A DNA stretch of 25,130 bases from the IMG/VR virus record IMGVR_UViG_3300025109_000061, positions 1 to 25,130 of that record, one strand, 5' to 3'. This DNA comes from a virus. The notes below the pieces were generated by a model that worked only from the letters and a program-made list of their open reading frames with translations, was not told where the DNA came from and ran no database searches. Made by a program: the position numbers and the translations under genes. Position 1 is the first letter of the stretch, and each line of letters begins with the position of its first letter. Shown one piece after another: positions 1 to 7,405 of the stretch.

Positions 1-1
1 G

Positions 2-28
2 GCTCTCTTGAATATATTCAGCAAATGA
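2..28 (+). CDS. 3' end of an upstream gene (partial)
   Basis: The first bases stay open in the frame starting at base 2 and read ALLNIFSK before a TGA at 26-28. That stop overlaps the ATG of the next gene at 25 in the ATGA arrangement used repeatedly in this window (for example at 6149 and 24177). This suggests the last eight codons of an upstream gene in the same operon. Eight codons are too few to identify a product, and the reading could be chance. Confidence 0.3.
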   Translation, partial: ALLNIFSK

Positions 29-561
29 CATGCACGCTCATTTTCGACACAGAAACCACTGGCCTCATTGACAACTCCCTGATCAGGGAGCAGCACCAGC
101 CTAGGATAATCGAGTTCTTCGGCAATGTGATCAATGAGAAAGGCAAGGTCATCGAGGAGTTGGAGTTCTTCGTGGACCCTGGCATCCCCATCCCACCGAT
201 CATCACCAAGATCACCGGCATCAATGCACAGACCTTGAAGGGTGCTAAGCCATTCAACGAACATGCTGATGCAGTCATCAAGTTGATTGGGTCTTCGGAT
301 GCTGTGGTGGCTCACAACCTGAGCTATGATCATGCCATCATGGAGTTTGAGATGCGGCGGCTGGGTCTTCAGCCAGAGTGGCCTGACACAATGGTGTGCA
401 CTGTTGAGGAGACTGAATGGTTCAAGGGTCACCGGCTCAAGCTGCAAGACCTTTATGAGTATTTGTTTGGCGAGGTGTTTGAGAATGCCCACAGGGCACG
501 CAACGATGTTGATGCTCTTACCCGGTGCTTCAATGAGCTCAGGAAGCGAGGGGACATCTGA
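25..561 (+). CDS. dnaQ: DnaQ-like 3'-5' exonuclease (DNA polymerase III epsilon type)
   Basis: This 178-residue protein is a DEDDh-family exonuclease, the type that proofreads for DNA polymerase III. The Exo I motif FDTETTG lies at residues 7-13 and supplies D8 and E10. The Exo II segment AHNLSYD supplies D102, and the Exo III segment HRARND supplies H156 and D161, so all five catalytic residues are present. It covers only the exonuclease domain; the clamp-binding and polymerase-binding tail of about 60 residues found in E. coli epsilon is missing or very short. The stop overlaps the start of the polymerase alpha gene by one base, so the two are probably translated together and work as one enzyme. 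A role in degrading host DNA is possible, but the coupling favours proofreading. Confidence 0.92.
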   Translation: MTCTLIFDTETTGLIDNSLIREQHQPRIIEFFGNVINEKGKVIEELEFFVDPGIPIPPIITKITGINAQTLKGAKPFNEHADAVIKLIGSSDAVVAHNLSYDHAIMEFEMRRLGLQPEWPDTMVCTVEETEWFKGHRLKLQDLYEYLFGEVFENAHRARNDVDALTRCFNELRKRGDI

Positions 562-3425
562 TGGCACGTATCCGCACAGGCTATTCCTTTCGCAATGCTG
601 TGGGCAAGCTGGACAATGTCATTAAAAGATTGTCCGAAATACACAACGAGGATGGAATCTACCCAGCTGCACCTATCACCGACAGAGCAAGTGCATTTGG
701 CTGGGTGCGCTGGTCGAAGCTCTGCGAGGACCACGACGTAAGGCCTGTGTTCGGGGTTGAGCTGGCTGTGACCAAGTCCATCAATGAGAAGCGACCGGTT
801 GCTGACCACTGGACATTCATAGCTGGCAAGAGCCTCGTGCCAATCAATCAGCTCATAGAGCTAGCCACGCAGCAATTCCGGTATCAGCCATTGCTGACCT
901 ATGAGCAAGCCTTGGCCAGTGGTGTAACAGTTATCGTCGGGCACCGTTCAGACCTGGACTCTGTTCCTCTTGGCAAGGACATATACATCGGCCTGGGCCC
1001 AGCCACCAGCAAGGGTTACATCGCCAAGGCTCTGAAGTTGAAGCATCAGCTGATTGCTGTGAGCGATAACAAGTATCCTTGGGCAAATGACCAAGGATTT
1101 TACGAGGTGGTGTGCGGCCGGAATGCCAGCACCCAATCGTACCCTCAGCACATATTATCGGACAAAGAGTGGAAGAAGGCAGTGTCTAAGGCTGTGCTCA
1201 GCCCTAAAACCCTACGCCAAGCGATGCTGAACACAAAGTCTGTTTTAAATAAATCTGTGGCAAAACTTGAGCAAGCTCATTTACTAATTCCGGAGAAGCC
1301 AAAGGCTTTACTGACGATGTGCCTTGAAGGTGCAGAGAAGTATGGCATTGATTTGAGCGATCCAATTTACAAAGAGCGCATGGATTATGAGCTTGGGCTG
1401 ATAGCTGAGAAGCAATACGAGGATTATTTTTACATCGTCGCTGACATCTGCGAGTTCGCTCGCAGCAGGATGATTGTTGGACCGGCTCGTGGTTCGTCGT
1501 GCGGAAGCCTTGTGTGCTACATGCTTGGCATTACAACCATTGACCCAATCCCCTATGGCCTTATCTTTGAACGGTTCATTGACATCAACAGGGATGACTT
1601 GCCAGACATTGACATCGACTTCTCTGATCAGCAGAGGCAGCTGGTCTTTGATTACATCAAAGACAAGTATGGCAAGGAGCGATGCGCTCGGCTCGGCACA
1701 GTGGCCATGTACAAGTTCAAAAGTGCACTGGGTGAAAGCGGTGCTGCCCTTCACGTCCCCCGGTGGAAGTGCGATGCTGTGAGCGAGTCAATGATCGTGC
1801 GGTCATCAGGCGACTCACGTGCACTGAACACCCTCGAGGATACGATGAAGACTATGCCGGCTGGCATTGAGCTGCTGGAGGAATTCCCTGAGATGATGGT
1901 GGCCACCAAGATGGAGGGTCACCCACGGCATTACTCCCAGCATGCGGCTGGAATCTGCATCGCTCAGAACCCCATCACAGACACCATCCCCATTGACCAC
2001 CGCTCTGGCGCCACCATGTGCGACAAAAAGGATGCTGAGGATTTGAACCTGCTCAAGATTGATGCATTGGGCCTGACCCAGCTGAGTGTGTTTGAAGATT
2101 GCCTTGAGCTGGCAGGATTGACCAGAGACGAGCTGGGTGATATCCCACTTGACGACAAGGCTGCATTTGATGTCTTGAATGATTCACATTTTGCTGGCAT
2201 CTTTCAATTCAATGGGATGGCCCTGCAATCCATAATCAAGCAGTTCAAGGTGAAGTGTTTCGACGACATCGTCTGTGTCACTGCGTTGGGTCGGCCAGGT
2301 CCACTAGCCTCTGGCGGTGCCCATGAATGGATCAGGCGCAAGAATGGCATCAACCCAATCACCTACCCTCATGAGATATTTGAGCCTTACCTGAAGGACA
2401 CCATGGGCATCGTCCTGTTTCAGGAGCAGGTGATGCAGATTGGTAAGGAGATTGGTGGCCTTGATTGGGAAACAGTCAGCACACTCCGCAAGGCGATGAG
2501 CAAGTCACTGGGCAAGGAATACTTTGACCAGTTCGGTGACCCTTGGAAAAAGGGTGCACTGGCCAAGGGTGTTGACCCCAAGGCAGCCGACAAGATCTGG
2601 GATGACCTGTGTGCGTATGGTTCATGGTCATTCAACAAGAGCCACTCTGTGGCCTATGGCATGATCAGTTATCAATGCTGTTGGCTCAAGGCACATCACC
2701 CATTTGAGTTTGCAGCTGCCACTCTCAGCCATGAAAATGACCCTGGGAGGCAGATCCAGTTGCTCAGGGAGATGCATGCAGAAGGCTACAGCTATGTGCC
2801 AATTGACCCAGAGAACTCTGGCCGGAAATGGTCGATCGGAGACAGGGACGGAAAAAAGGTTCTTGTGGGCCCATTGAACAACGTCAAGGGCATAGGCCCG
2901 AAGCTGGTGGCCAACATCACAGCTGCCCGTAGCCGTGGTGAGCCAATGCCTGACCGTGCACGCAAGCTGATGGAGAATGCCGTCACTCCGATTGATTCTC
3001 TGTGGCCGATACGTGATGGGTTCAGGAAGCTGCTGCCTGAACCTGCTGAGAGAAACATATACACACCACCCACCAACATTGAAGATGTGCAGATTGAGGC
3101 AGATGATTACGAGACCCTTGTGTTCTGCACACTGAGCAAGATCAATCCACGTGACGAGAACGAAGTGGTGATCGTGGCAAGGCGAGGCTATGAGGTCAAG
3201 GATGGCTTGACCACCTCACTGAATTTGCAGTTGACAGATGACACAGACACTGTCTTCGGAAAGATTGACCGCTGGAAATTTCCTAAGATGGGCAAAGAGA
3301 TTATTGATCGTGGTCGTGTGGGCAAAGCTCTGTACGCTATTAAAGGCAGGGTGCGTGGCGGTGGCTCATTCCGCATGATCATGATCAAAGGCATCAGATA
3401 CATAGGAGACTTGGATGAAAATTAA
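561..3425 (+). CDS. dnaE: DNA polymerase III alpha subunit, DnaE type
   Basis: This C-family replicative polymerase has 954 residues, shorter than the roughly 1160 of cellular DnaE. The palm motif PDIDIDF gives catalytic D349 and D351, and the segment KIDALGL gives the third aspartate, D501. GPARGSSCGS near residue 311 and FNKSHSVAYG near residue 691 are further DnaE hallmarks. A helix-hairpin-helix (NNVKGIG) lies near residues 775-781 and an OB-like domain fills the last 110 residues. The N-terminal PHP domain is recognisable, but its metal ligands are gone: the usual HxH is replaced by IRTGYSF and the usual TDH reads TDR. It probably cannot proofread itself, which fits the separate exonuclease gene just upstream. 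The start is set by the 1-base overlap and a GAGGGG ribosome binding site. I see no clear beta-clamp motif. Confidence 0.95.
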   Translation: MARIRTGYSFRNAVGKLDNVIKRLSEIHNEDGIYPAAPITDRASAFGWVRWSKLCEDHDVRPVFGVELAVTKSINEKRPVADHWTFIAGKSLVPINQLIELATQQFRYQPLLTYEQALASGVTVIVGHRSDLDSVPLGKDIYIGLGPATSKGYIAKALKLKHQLIAVSDNKYPWANDQGFYEVVCGRNASTQSYPQHILSDKEWKKAVSKAVLSPKTLRQAMLNTKSVLNKSVAKLEQAHLLIPEKPKALLTMCLEGAEKYGIDLSDPIYKERMDYELGLIAEKQYEDYFYIVADICEFARSRMIVGPARGSSCGSLVCYMLGITTIDPIPYGLIFERFIDINRDDLPDIDIDFSDQQRQLVFDYIKDKYGKERCARLGTVAMYKFKSALGESGAALHVPRWKCDAVSESMIVRSSGDSRALNTLEDTMKTMPAGIELLEEFPEMMVATKMEGHPRHYSQHAAGICIAQNPITDTIPIDHRSGATMCDKKDAEDLNLLKIDALGLTQLSVFEDCLELAGLTRDELGDIPLDDKAAFDVLNDSHFAGIFQFNGMALQSIIKQFKVKCFDDIVCVTALGRPGPLASGGAHEWIRRKNGINPITYPHEIFEPYLKDTMGIVLFQEQVMQIGKEIGGLDWETVSTLRKAMSKSLGKEYFDQFGDPWKKGALAKGVDPKAADKIWDDLCAYGSWSFNKSHSVAYGMISYQCCWLKAHHPFEFAAATLSHENDPGRQIQLLREMHAEGYSYVPIDPENSGRKWSIGDRDGKKVLVGPLNNVKGIGPKLVANITAARSRGEPMPDRARKLMENAVTPIDSLWPIRDGFRKLLPEPAERNIYTPPTNIEDVQIEADDYETLVFCTLSKINPRDENEVVIVARRGYEVKDGLTTSLNLQLTDDTDTVFGKIDRWKFPKMGKEIIDRGRVGKALYAIKGRVRGGGSFRMIMIKGIRYIGDLDEN

Positions 3426-5616
3426 ATCGCTTGATGATCTGAAATCAGTCAGAGCATATCTAACAAGGGTGGGGGCAGAGGCCCGATCCCTCAAGACAGC
3501 TGTTATCAGGGAGCAGTTCGGTAACTATTGGAAAGACCTTGCAATCATCCGTTTCAACAAGGAAGGCGAAGTCAATTGCTCGGTCGCTGAGCACGCACCA
3601 ACAGACTTGGAGGAGGCTTCCATCAAGCAGGAGTTCGCCAACGTAGAGTGGCCGACCATCAAGCCTCTGCACTCCATCGTCAAGCCTCCCAAGATGATCA
3701 AGGAAGCTGCCAAGGAGGACATATACGAATTCAGGAACACTACTGGTGAGATCATCTTCATTCAGGTACGCATTGAGCGTGAGGGAGACAAGAACTATGT
3801 GCCCTGGACCTTCTGGGACGATGACACGTGGCGGTGTTGTGAGCCTGACGGTCCATTGCCTTTGTACGGCGCAGACCGGCTCAAAGACAACTACGCAGTC
3901 TTCATCCACGAAGGAGCCAAAGCTGCCAGACACTGCCAGTGGATGGTTGATGCCGAGGAGGACAATGCCAAGAAGACTTTGGCGACGCACCCTTGGGGCA
4001 AGGAGCTAGCTGGTGCAGCTCACATAGGTTGGGTCGGTGGGGCCATGAGCCCGTACCGCACTGACTGGTCAATCCTGCAGAAGATGGGAATCAAAAGAGC
4101 ATACATCGTAGCGGACAACGACGAGCCTGGGAGGGCAGCTGTACCAGCGATCTCTCAACAGCTCCGGGCACCAACATTCATGATTCAATTCACTAATGAG
4201 TGGCCAGCATCGTTTGATCTGGCTGATGAGTTCCCTGAGTACTTGTTCGGTGAGGCTGGCGAGGCGCGACACTATGTAGGACCTAGCTGGCGCGATTGCC
4301 TGCATCCTGCCACATGGGCCACCGATCTGGTAGCTAACCCCAAGGGCAAGGCCACCCCGGTACTCAGGGATTCATTCAAGCATATGTGGTCTTACGTTGA
4401 AGAGGCTGACATGTTCATCTGCACTGAGATGCCTGAGATCATCCGCTCAGAGCCGATACTGAATAAGATGCTGGCACCCTTCAGCCATGCAGCAGAGACT
4501 TCCCGGCTCATCACCAAGGCATATAGAGGCAGGTCCACTAGGGTGTGCTACCGTCCTGATCATGATGGGTTGTTGGTGACATTTAGGGGCAGCTCGGCAA
4601 TCAACTTGCATGTCCCAACAAACATTAAGTCTGTCAAGGGTAATTCAAAGCCTTGGGAGGGCTTCCTGGGTTATATGTTCATGAATGAGAGCGAGTGCCA
4701 TGAGGTCATGAGGTGGTGTGCAACCCTGATCGCCAAGCCAGAGATACGCATGGGCTACGGCATGTTGCTGGTCTCTGAGAAGCAAGGCATAGGCAAGACG
4801 ACCCTAGGTGCCCACATCCTTGCGCCATTGGTAGGGGACCAAAATGTAGGCTTCCCTGGTGAGACTGACATAGCCAATTCAGCCTTCAATGACTGGATGG
4901 CCAACAAGCGCCTCGTCGTTGTGGGAGAGATATATTCCGGTCACTCATGGAAAGCCTACCACGCACTCAAGCCGGTGATTACTGACAGGGACGTGACCGT
5001 CAATCAGAAGTACATGAGGCAGTACCGTATTGAAAACTGGTGTCATGTGCTGGCCTCATCAAACTCCATGCGTGCATTGAAGATGGAGAACGATGATCGA
5101 CGATGGTTCTATCCGGAGGTGAGCGAGGTGGCATGGCCCAAGAGCAAGTTCCGTGACCTGCGCAAATGGATTGATGGTGGTGGGCTAGCCATCATCAAGC
5201 ACTGGGCAGAGAACTTCGGAGATTACGTTGATGTAGCTGACCGAGCGCCTATGACCGAGCGCAAGAAGGAGATGATTGAAGGCTCAAGGAGCGAGGCTCA
5301 GGCCGAAGCTGTGGCCTTGGCTGAAAGCCTAGCCGACTCTCAGGTTCCTGGCGCTATGGCCATGAAAGATGTGGTGATGTGGGTGCGCCAAGCCTCGCAG
5401 GGTAGGGTCTTTGACTCTGACTATGAGCTGCGCAAGGCGATGACTGAAGCTGGCTTACGCTCATGGCCGAAGAGGGTGAAGATTTCTGGCCGTTTGCAAA
5501 ATGTGGTGATGAACGAGTTGCTGTGGGACGAGGCTAAACGTAACAAGGCAGACTCAATTGAAACCATTCGTGAGGCGTGCAAAAAGCCTTCCGAGTTTAT
5601 GGAGTCAGCAATGTGA
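3415..5616 (+). CDS. Primase-helicase (TOPRIM plus P-loop ATPase)
   Basis: The 733-residue protein joins a primase-like TOPRIM half to a helicase-like ATPase half. The TOPRIM part shows IHEGAKAA (E166) followed by VADNDEPG (D234, D236), the acidic residues that bind metal in DnaG-type primases. The ATPase half has a Walker A motif, EKQGIGKTT, at about residues 455-463 (K461) and a Walker B-like stretch VVVGEIYSG (E505). It continues into a region resembling the DUF5906 phage/plasmid helicases, with SSN and DDRRW segments. There is no obvious N-terminal zinc finger. Residues 1-130 are not recognised beyond a short region usual upstream of such TOPRIM domains. The ATG follows AGGAG by six bases and overlaps the polymerase gene by 11 bases. 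It most likely unwinds the phage DNA and primes the lagging strand. Confidence 0.85.
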   Translation: MKIKSLDDLKSVRAYLTRVGAEARSLKTAVIREQFGNYWKDLAIIRFNKEGEVNCSVAEHAPTDLEEASIKQEFANVEWPTIKPLHSIVKPPKMIKEAAKEDIYEFRNTTGEIIFIQVRIEREGDKNYVPWTFWDDDTWRCCEPDGPLPLYGADRLKDNYAVFIHEGAKAARHCQWMVDAEEDNAKKTLATHPWGKELAGAAHIGWVGGAMSPYRTDWSILQKMGIKRAYIVADNDEPGRAAVPAISQQLRAPTFMIQFTNEWPASFDLADEFPEYLFGEAGEARHYVGPSWRDCLHPATWATDLVANPKGKATPVLRDSFKHMWSYVEEADMFICTEMPEIIRSEPILNKMLAPFSHAAETSRLITKAYRGRSTRVCYRPDHDGLLVTFRGSSAINLHVPTNIKSVKGNSKPWEGFLGYMFMNESECHEVMRWCATLIAKPEIRMGYGMLLVSEKQGIGKTTLGAHILAPLVGDQNVGFPGETDIANSAFNDWMANKRLVVVGEIYSGHSWKAYHALKPVITDRDVTVNQKYMRQYRIENWCHVLASSNSMRALKMENDDRRWFYPEVSEVAWPKSKFRDLRKWIDGGGLAIIKHWAENFGDYVDVADRAPMTERKKEMIEGSRSEAQAEAVALAESLADSQVPGAMAMKDVVMWVRQASQGRVFDSDYELRKAMTEAGLRSWPKRVKISGRLQNVVMNELLWDEAKRNKADSIETIREACKKPSEFMESAM

Positions 5617-6152
5617 TTGAAAGATATCAAAAGGGACATGTGAACGGGTTCGTGCCGCTTAGGTCAGGCAACATGGTGCATTTGATGATACCCAAGTGTG
5701 GGACCAACACTGTCGCTGAGGTGCTTCAGCATCGCAATGGCTGGGAGCGGTTCAGAGAAAAGATGTTTGATGAGGAGTGGGAGTACACTGCCATTGTGCG
5801 TCACCCTGTTGACCGTTGGGTGAGTGGGGCAATGCAATACGAGCAGGGTGGACAGCAGCGTCGGCATGGGTCTGTTGACAATGCCATTAAGAAGATGGTG
5901 TTTGACTGCCACACAGCGCCACAATATCTGTGGCTGATGGGCTTTGATGGTCATGTCAATCTCAAGTTGTTCAAGCTAGAGCACATTAAGCGTTTGTGGG
6001 AGCATCTTGGCATTACAAATTGGCGTGGAGTGCACAAACAGAAACGGATATACTTCCCAGGCCGAAGCAAGTTGGTGCTTGAGGAGAAGCATGAGGAACG
6101 CATCATGGATCACTATGCTGAGGATATGAGACTTTATGAAAGGGCAGAATGA
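5613..6152 (+). CDS. Sulfotransferase-like protein (PAPS-dependent)
   Basis: The protein carries both signature motifs of cytosolic/Golgi-type sulfotransferases. IPKCGTNT at residues 26-33 matches the 5'-phosphosulfate loop (usually PKxGTTS). VRHPVDRWVSG at about residues 62-72 matches the 3'-phosphate binding motif RxPxxRxxS, with R63 and S71. The family moves a sulfate group from PAPS to sugars, tyrosines or small molecules; the substrate here is unknown. An open frame begins with a GTG at 5577, inside the previous gene. I chose the GTG at 5613 because it overlaps the previous stop by 4 bases and has GGAG (5601-5604) eight bases before it, giving 179 residues. GTG at 5640 (after AAGGGA) and ATG at 5673 are alternatives. 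It is embedded in the replication operon, so it should be made early. There is no signal peptide, so it should act in the cytoplasm. Confidence 0.75.
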   Translation: MIERYQKGHVNGFVPLRSGNMVHLMIPKCGTNTVAEVLQHRNGWERFREKMFDEEWEYTAIVRHPVDRWVSGAMQYEQGGQQRRHGSVDNAIKKMVFDCHTAPQYLWLMGFDGHVNLKLFKLEHIKRLWEHLGITNWRGVHKQKRIYFPGRSKLVLEEKHEERIMDHYAEDMRLYERAE

Positions 6153-6385
6153 TGGCTGAGATAATAGGTGTGAAGAGGCCAGCGTGGCCTGTGAGGATGG
6201 AGATCAATGGCAAGGGTGTAAAGCTCAATGCTGATGGTAGTGTTGAAGGAGACATTGATGAGTTCATTAAGGAGGGTGAAGGGTATAAAGGTGATCTTGG
6301 TCCTCTTGGTGTTCCGCTTTGGTTGGTGCTCATACACCTGAGAGAAGAGAAAATATTCCAGAATGTCAGCAAAAATCAAGTGTGA
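6149..6385 (+). CDS. Small hypothetical protein
   Basis: This 78-residue protein of unknown function starts with two ATG codons and overlaps the sulfotransferase stop in an ATGA, with AGGG eight bases upstream. The sequence is mixed charged and glycine-rich in the middle. It has a short hydrophobic stretch (LGVPLWLVLIHL) near residues 52-63, too short and too near charges to be a confident membrane segment. No family is recognised. It overlaps the downstream nuclease gene by 23 bases, which supports it being part of the operon. Confidence 0.65.
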   Translation: MMAEIIGVKRPAWPVRMEINGKGVKLNADGSVEGDIDEFIKEGEGYKGDLGPLGVPLWLVLIHLREEKIFQNVSKNQV

Positions 6386-6794
6386 GCGCGATGTGCGCAA
6401 ATGGGTCACTAAAGAGTTTGGTGATCAGGTGCTGTGGGTTGAACATGCCTCTGGTGGCAGTGTTGGCTTCCCTGATTGTGTGCTGCTCATGGATCAGATG
6501 TGCTGGCCGATGGAGCTTAAATATGGCAACATTAAGAATGGCTATTGGTCTGGGTGGCTTCGTTCTGCACAAAGGATGGTTGGTAAACAGTTCTTGAAGC
6601 ATGGTGTGAAAATGCACATCCTTGTTGGTTCGGAATTTGAAAAGGTGCTATGGCTGTGCTCTTTTGAAAAGTATTTTCAGGCTGGTGAAGATGATAAAGA
6701 GGTGAAAATGGAACCTGTTTCCTGTCGGCTTGATGTTGTTTCTGCATTGTCCAAGTTGCCTGCAGCTAAAAAGCTGTGTGATGGGCTGTCGTGA
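6363..6794 (+). CDS. PD-(D/E)XK nuclease, VRR-NUC/Holliday-resolvase-like
   Basis: The 143-residue protein begins with a helix holding E8. The segment SVGFPDCVLL supplies D38 and MELKYG supplies E51 and K53, the layout G-x-PD ... E-x-K of VRR-NUC and archaeal Hjc-type nucleases. These enzymes cut branched or flapped DNA with divalent metal. In a phage, such an enzyme at the end of the replication operon would be expected to resolve branched replication intermediates before packaging, or to break down host DNA. Its N-terminal half carries all the catalytic residues; the C-terminal 60 residues are unrecognised. It starts inside the preceding gene, and its ribosome binding site is weak (GAGAAG, more than 10 bases upstream), so translation may rely on coupling. 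It is the last gene before the non-coding gap. Confidence 0.7.
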   Translation: MSAKIKCERDVRKWVTKEFGDQVLWVEHASGGSVGFPDCVLLMDQMCWPMELKYGNIKNGYWSGWLRSAQRMVGKQFLKHGVKMHILVGSEFEKVLWLCSFEKYFQAGEDDKEVKMEPVSCRLDVVSALSKLPAAKKLCDGLS

Positions 6795-6841
6795 TTGTGG
6801 AAAAAACCAAAAAGTTAAGTCCTTGTTTTCATTGAATACTG

Positions 6842-6951
6842 AGGTTCGGAGTTCGCTTTTTTTGCTTGTTTCAAGACTTTCAGGGAATTAATAAAGAGAA
6901 AGTAATTCCTAAGAGTTTTGGAATACAATGAAAAAAGCGAACTCCGAACCT
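6842..6951. repeat. 110-base near-palindrome (foldback)
   Basis: Bases 6842-6862 and 6931-6951 are perfect 21-bp inverted copies. Each arm has a GGTTCGGAGTTCGC core ending in a run of T (A on the other arm). The inner parts (6863-6890 against 6903-6930) are the same length and still partly complementary: the seven bases GGAATTA/TAATTCC next to the loop pair perfectly, and several other positions pair as G-U in RNA. The loop is the 12 bases 6891-6902. The whole element can fold into one long hairpin in RNA or a cruciform in DNA. It lies between the replication genes and the late genes. The T-run is inside the stem rather than after it, so it is not a standard intrinsic terminator on the + strand. 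Confidence 0.9.
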
Positions 6952-6980
6952 TGAGCCATACAGACCTGAAACTGTGTGAT

Positions 6981-7008
6981 TTGAAAACACACTTTGGCTT
7001 TATATAAA
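6981..7008 (+). promoter_or_regulatory. Candidate sigma70-type promoter for the late genes
   Basis: TTGAAA at 6981-6986 and TATAAA at 7003-7008 are separated by 16 bases, each one mismatch from the -35 and -10 consensus. The site lies in the only large gap of the window, just after the palindrome and about 80 bases before the first packaging gene. Transcription would begin near 7015, in a T-rich leader. This is a sequence match only, and the surrounding A+T-rich DNA makes chance matches more likely. Confidence 0.5.
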
Positions 7009-7062
7009 ACAGGAATTTTTATTTTGTTTCTTTTTGTGGCAGTTTGGTGCATAACTTCTGTA

Positions 7063-7075
7063 CCGTTTAGAACGG
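7063..7075 (+). other. Small hairpin in the late leader
   Basis: CCGTT and AACGG pair around a three-base loop (TAG), ending 12 bases before the first possible start codon of the small terminase gene. It has no U-tract after it. It could shape the leader of the late mRNA or be chance. Confidence 0.3.
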
Positions 7076-7087
7076 CGTGTTTACGGA

Positions 7088-7405
7088 TTGGGAAGTGTGG
7101 CTGTTAAAAAATCAATGAATGGCACAGGCAAGGAGGCCACGCAATTTAAAGCAGGCAATCCTGGTCGTGCCAAAGGCTCGAAGAACAAGCGCACTGTGGC
7201 TGTGGCCGAAGCACTGCAGTCAGCGTTTGATGGCATTGGTGGGGTTGATGCTCTTATCAAATATGCAAAGACAGACACCGAAGGCTTTTATAAGCTATGG
7301 GTCAAGATGCTCCCACAACAAATTAAAGCAGACATAAGCATGAACGCTCCACTCATTGAGATCATCCAAGAGGGGAGGCGACGTGCATCACACAAACAAA
7401 GTTGA
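7088..7405 (+). CDS. terS: Small terminase subunit-like protein (DUF5681 type)
   Basis: The 105-residue, basic protein has the segment FKAGNPGRAKGSKNKR at about residues 20-35, typical of the DUF5681 proteins found just upstream of phage large terminase genes. This stretch probably contacts DNA, and the rest would form the helical oligomerisation part. In the family the small subunit finds the packaging site and feeds DNA to the large subunit. The start is uncertain. TTG at 7088 gives the longest reading, while GTG at 7097 and ATG at 7115 are in frame; none has a well-placed ribosome binding site (GGGAAG at 7090-7095 is too close to 7097). It overlaps the large terminase gene by 23 bases, which supports the assignment. 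It is the first gene behind the candidate late promoter. Confidence 0.7.
   Translation: MGSVAVKKSMNGTGKEATQFKAGNPGRAKGSKNKRTVAVAEALQSAFDGIGGVDALIKYAKTDTEGFYKLWVKMLPQQIKADISMNAPLIEIIQEGRRRASHKQS

Noticed and set aside
6842-6951. Palindrome as a standard rho-independent terminator
   Set aside because: The T-run is within the stem and no U-tract follows the right arm on the + strand; the arms are also separated by 68 bases.
6840-6953. Palindrome as a miniature transposon with a TG target duplication
   Set aside because: Only two matching bases flank the arms, which is expected by chance, and no transposase end motif is recognised.
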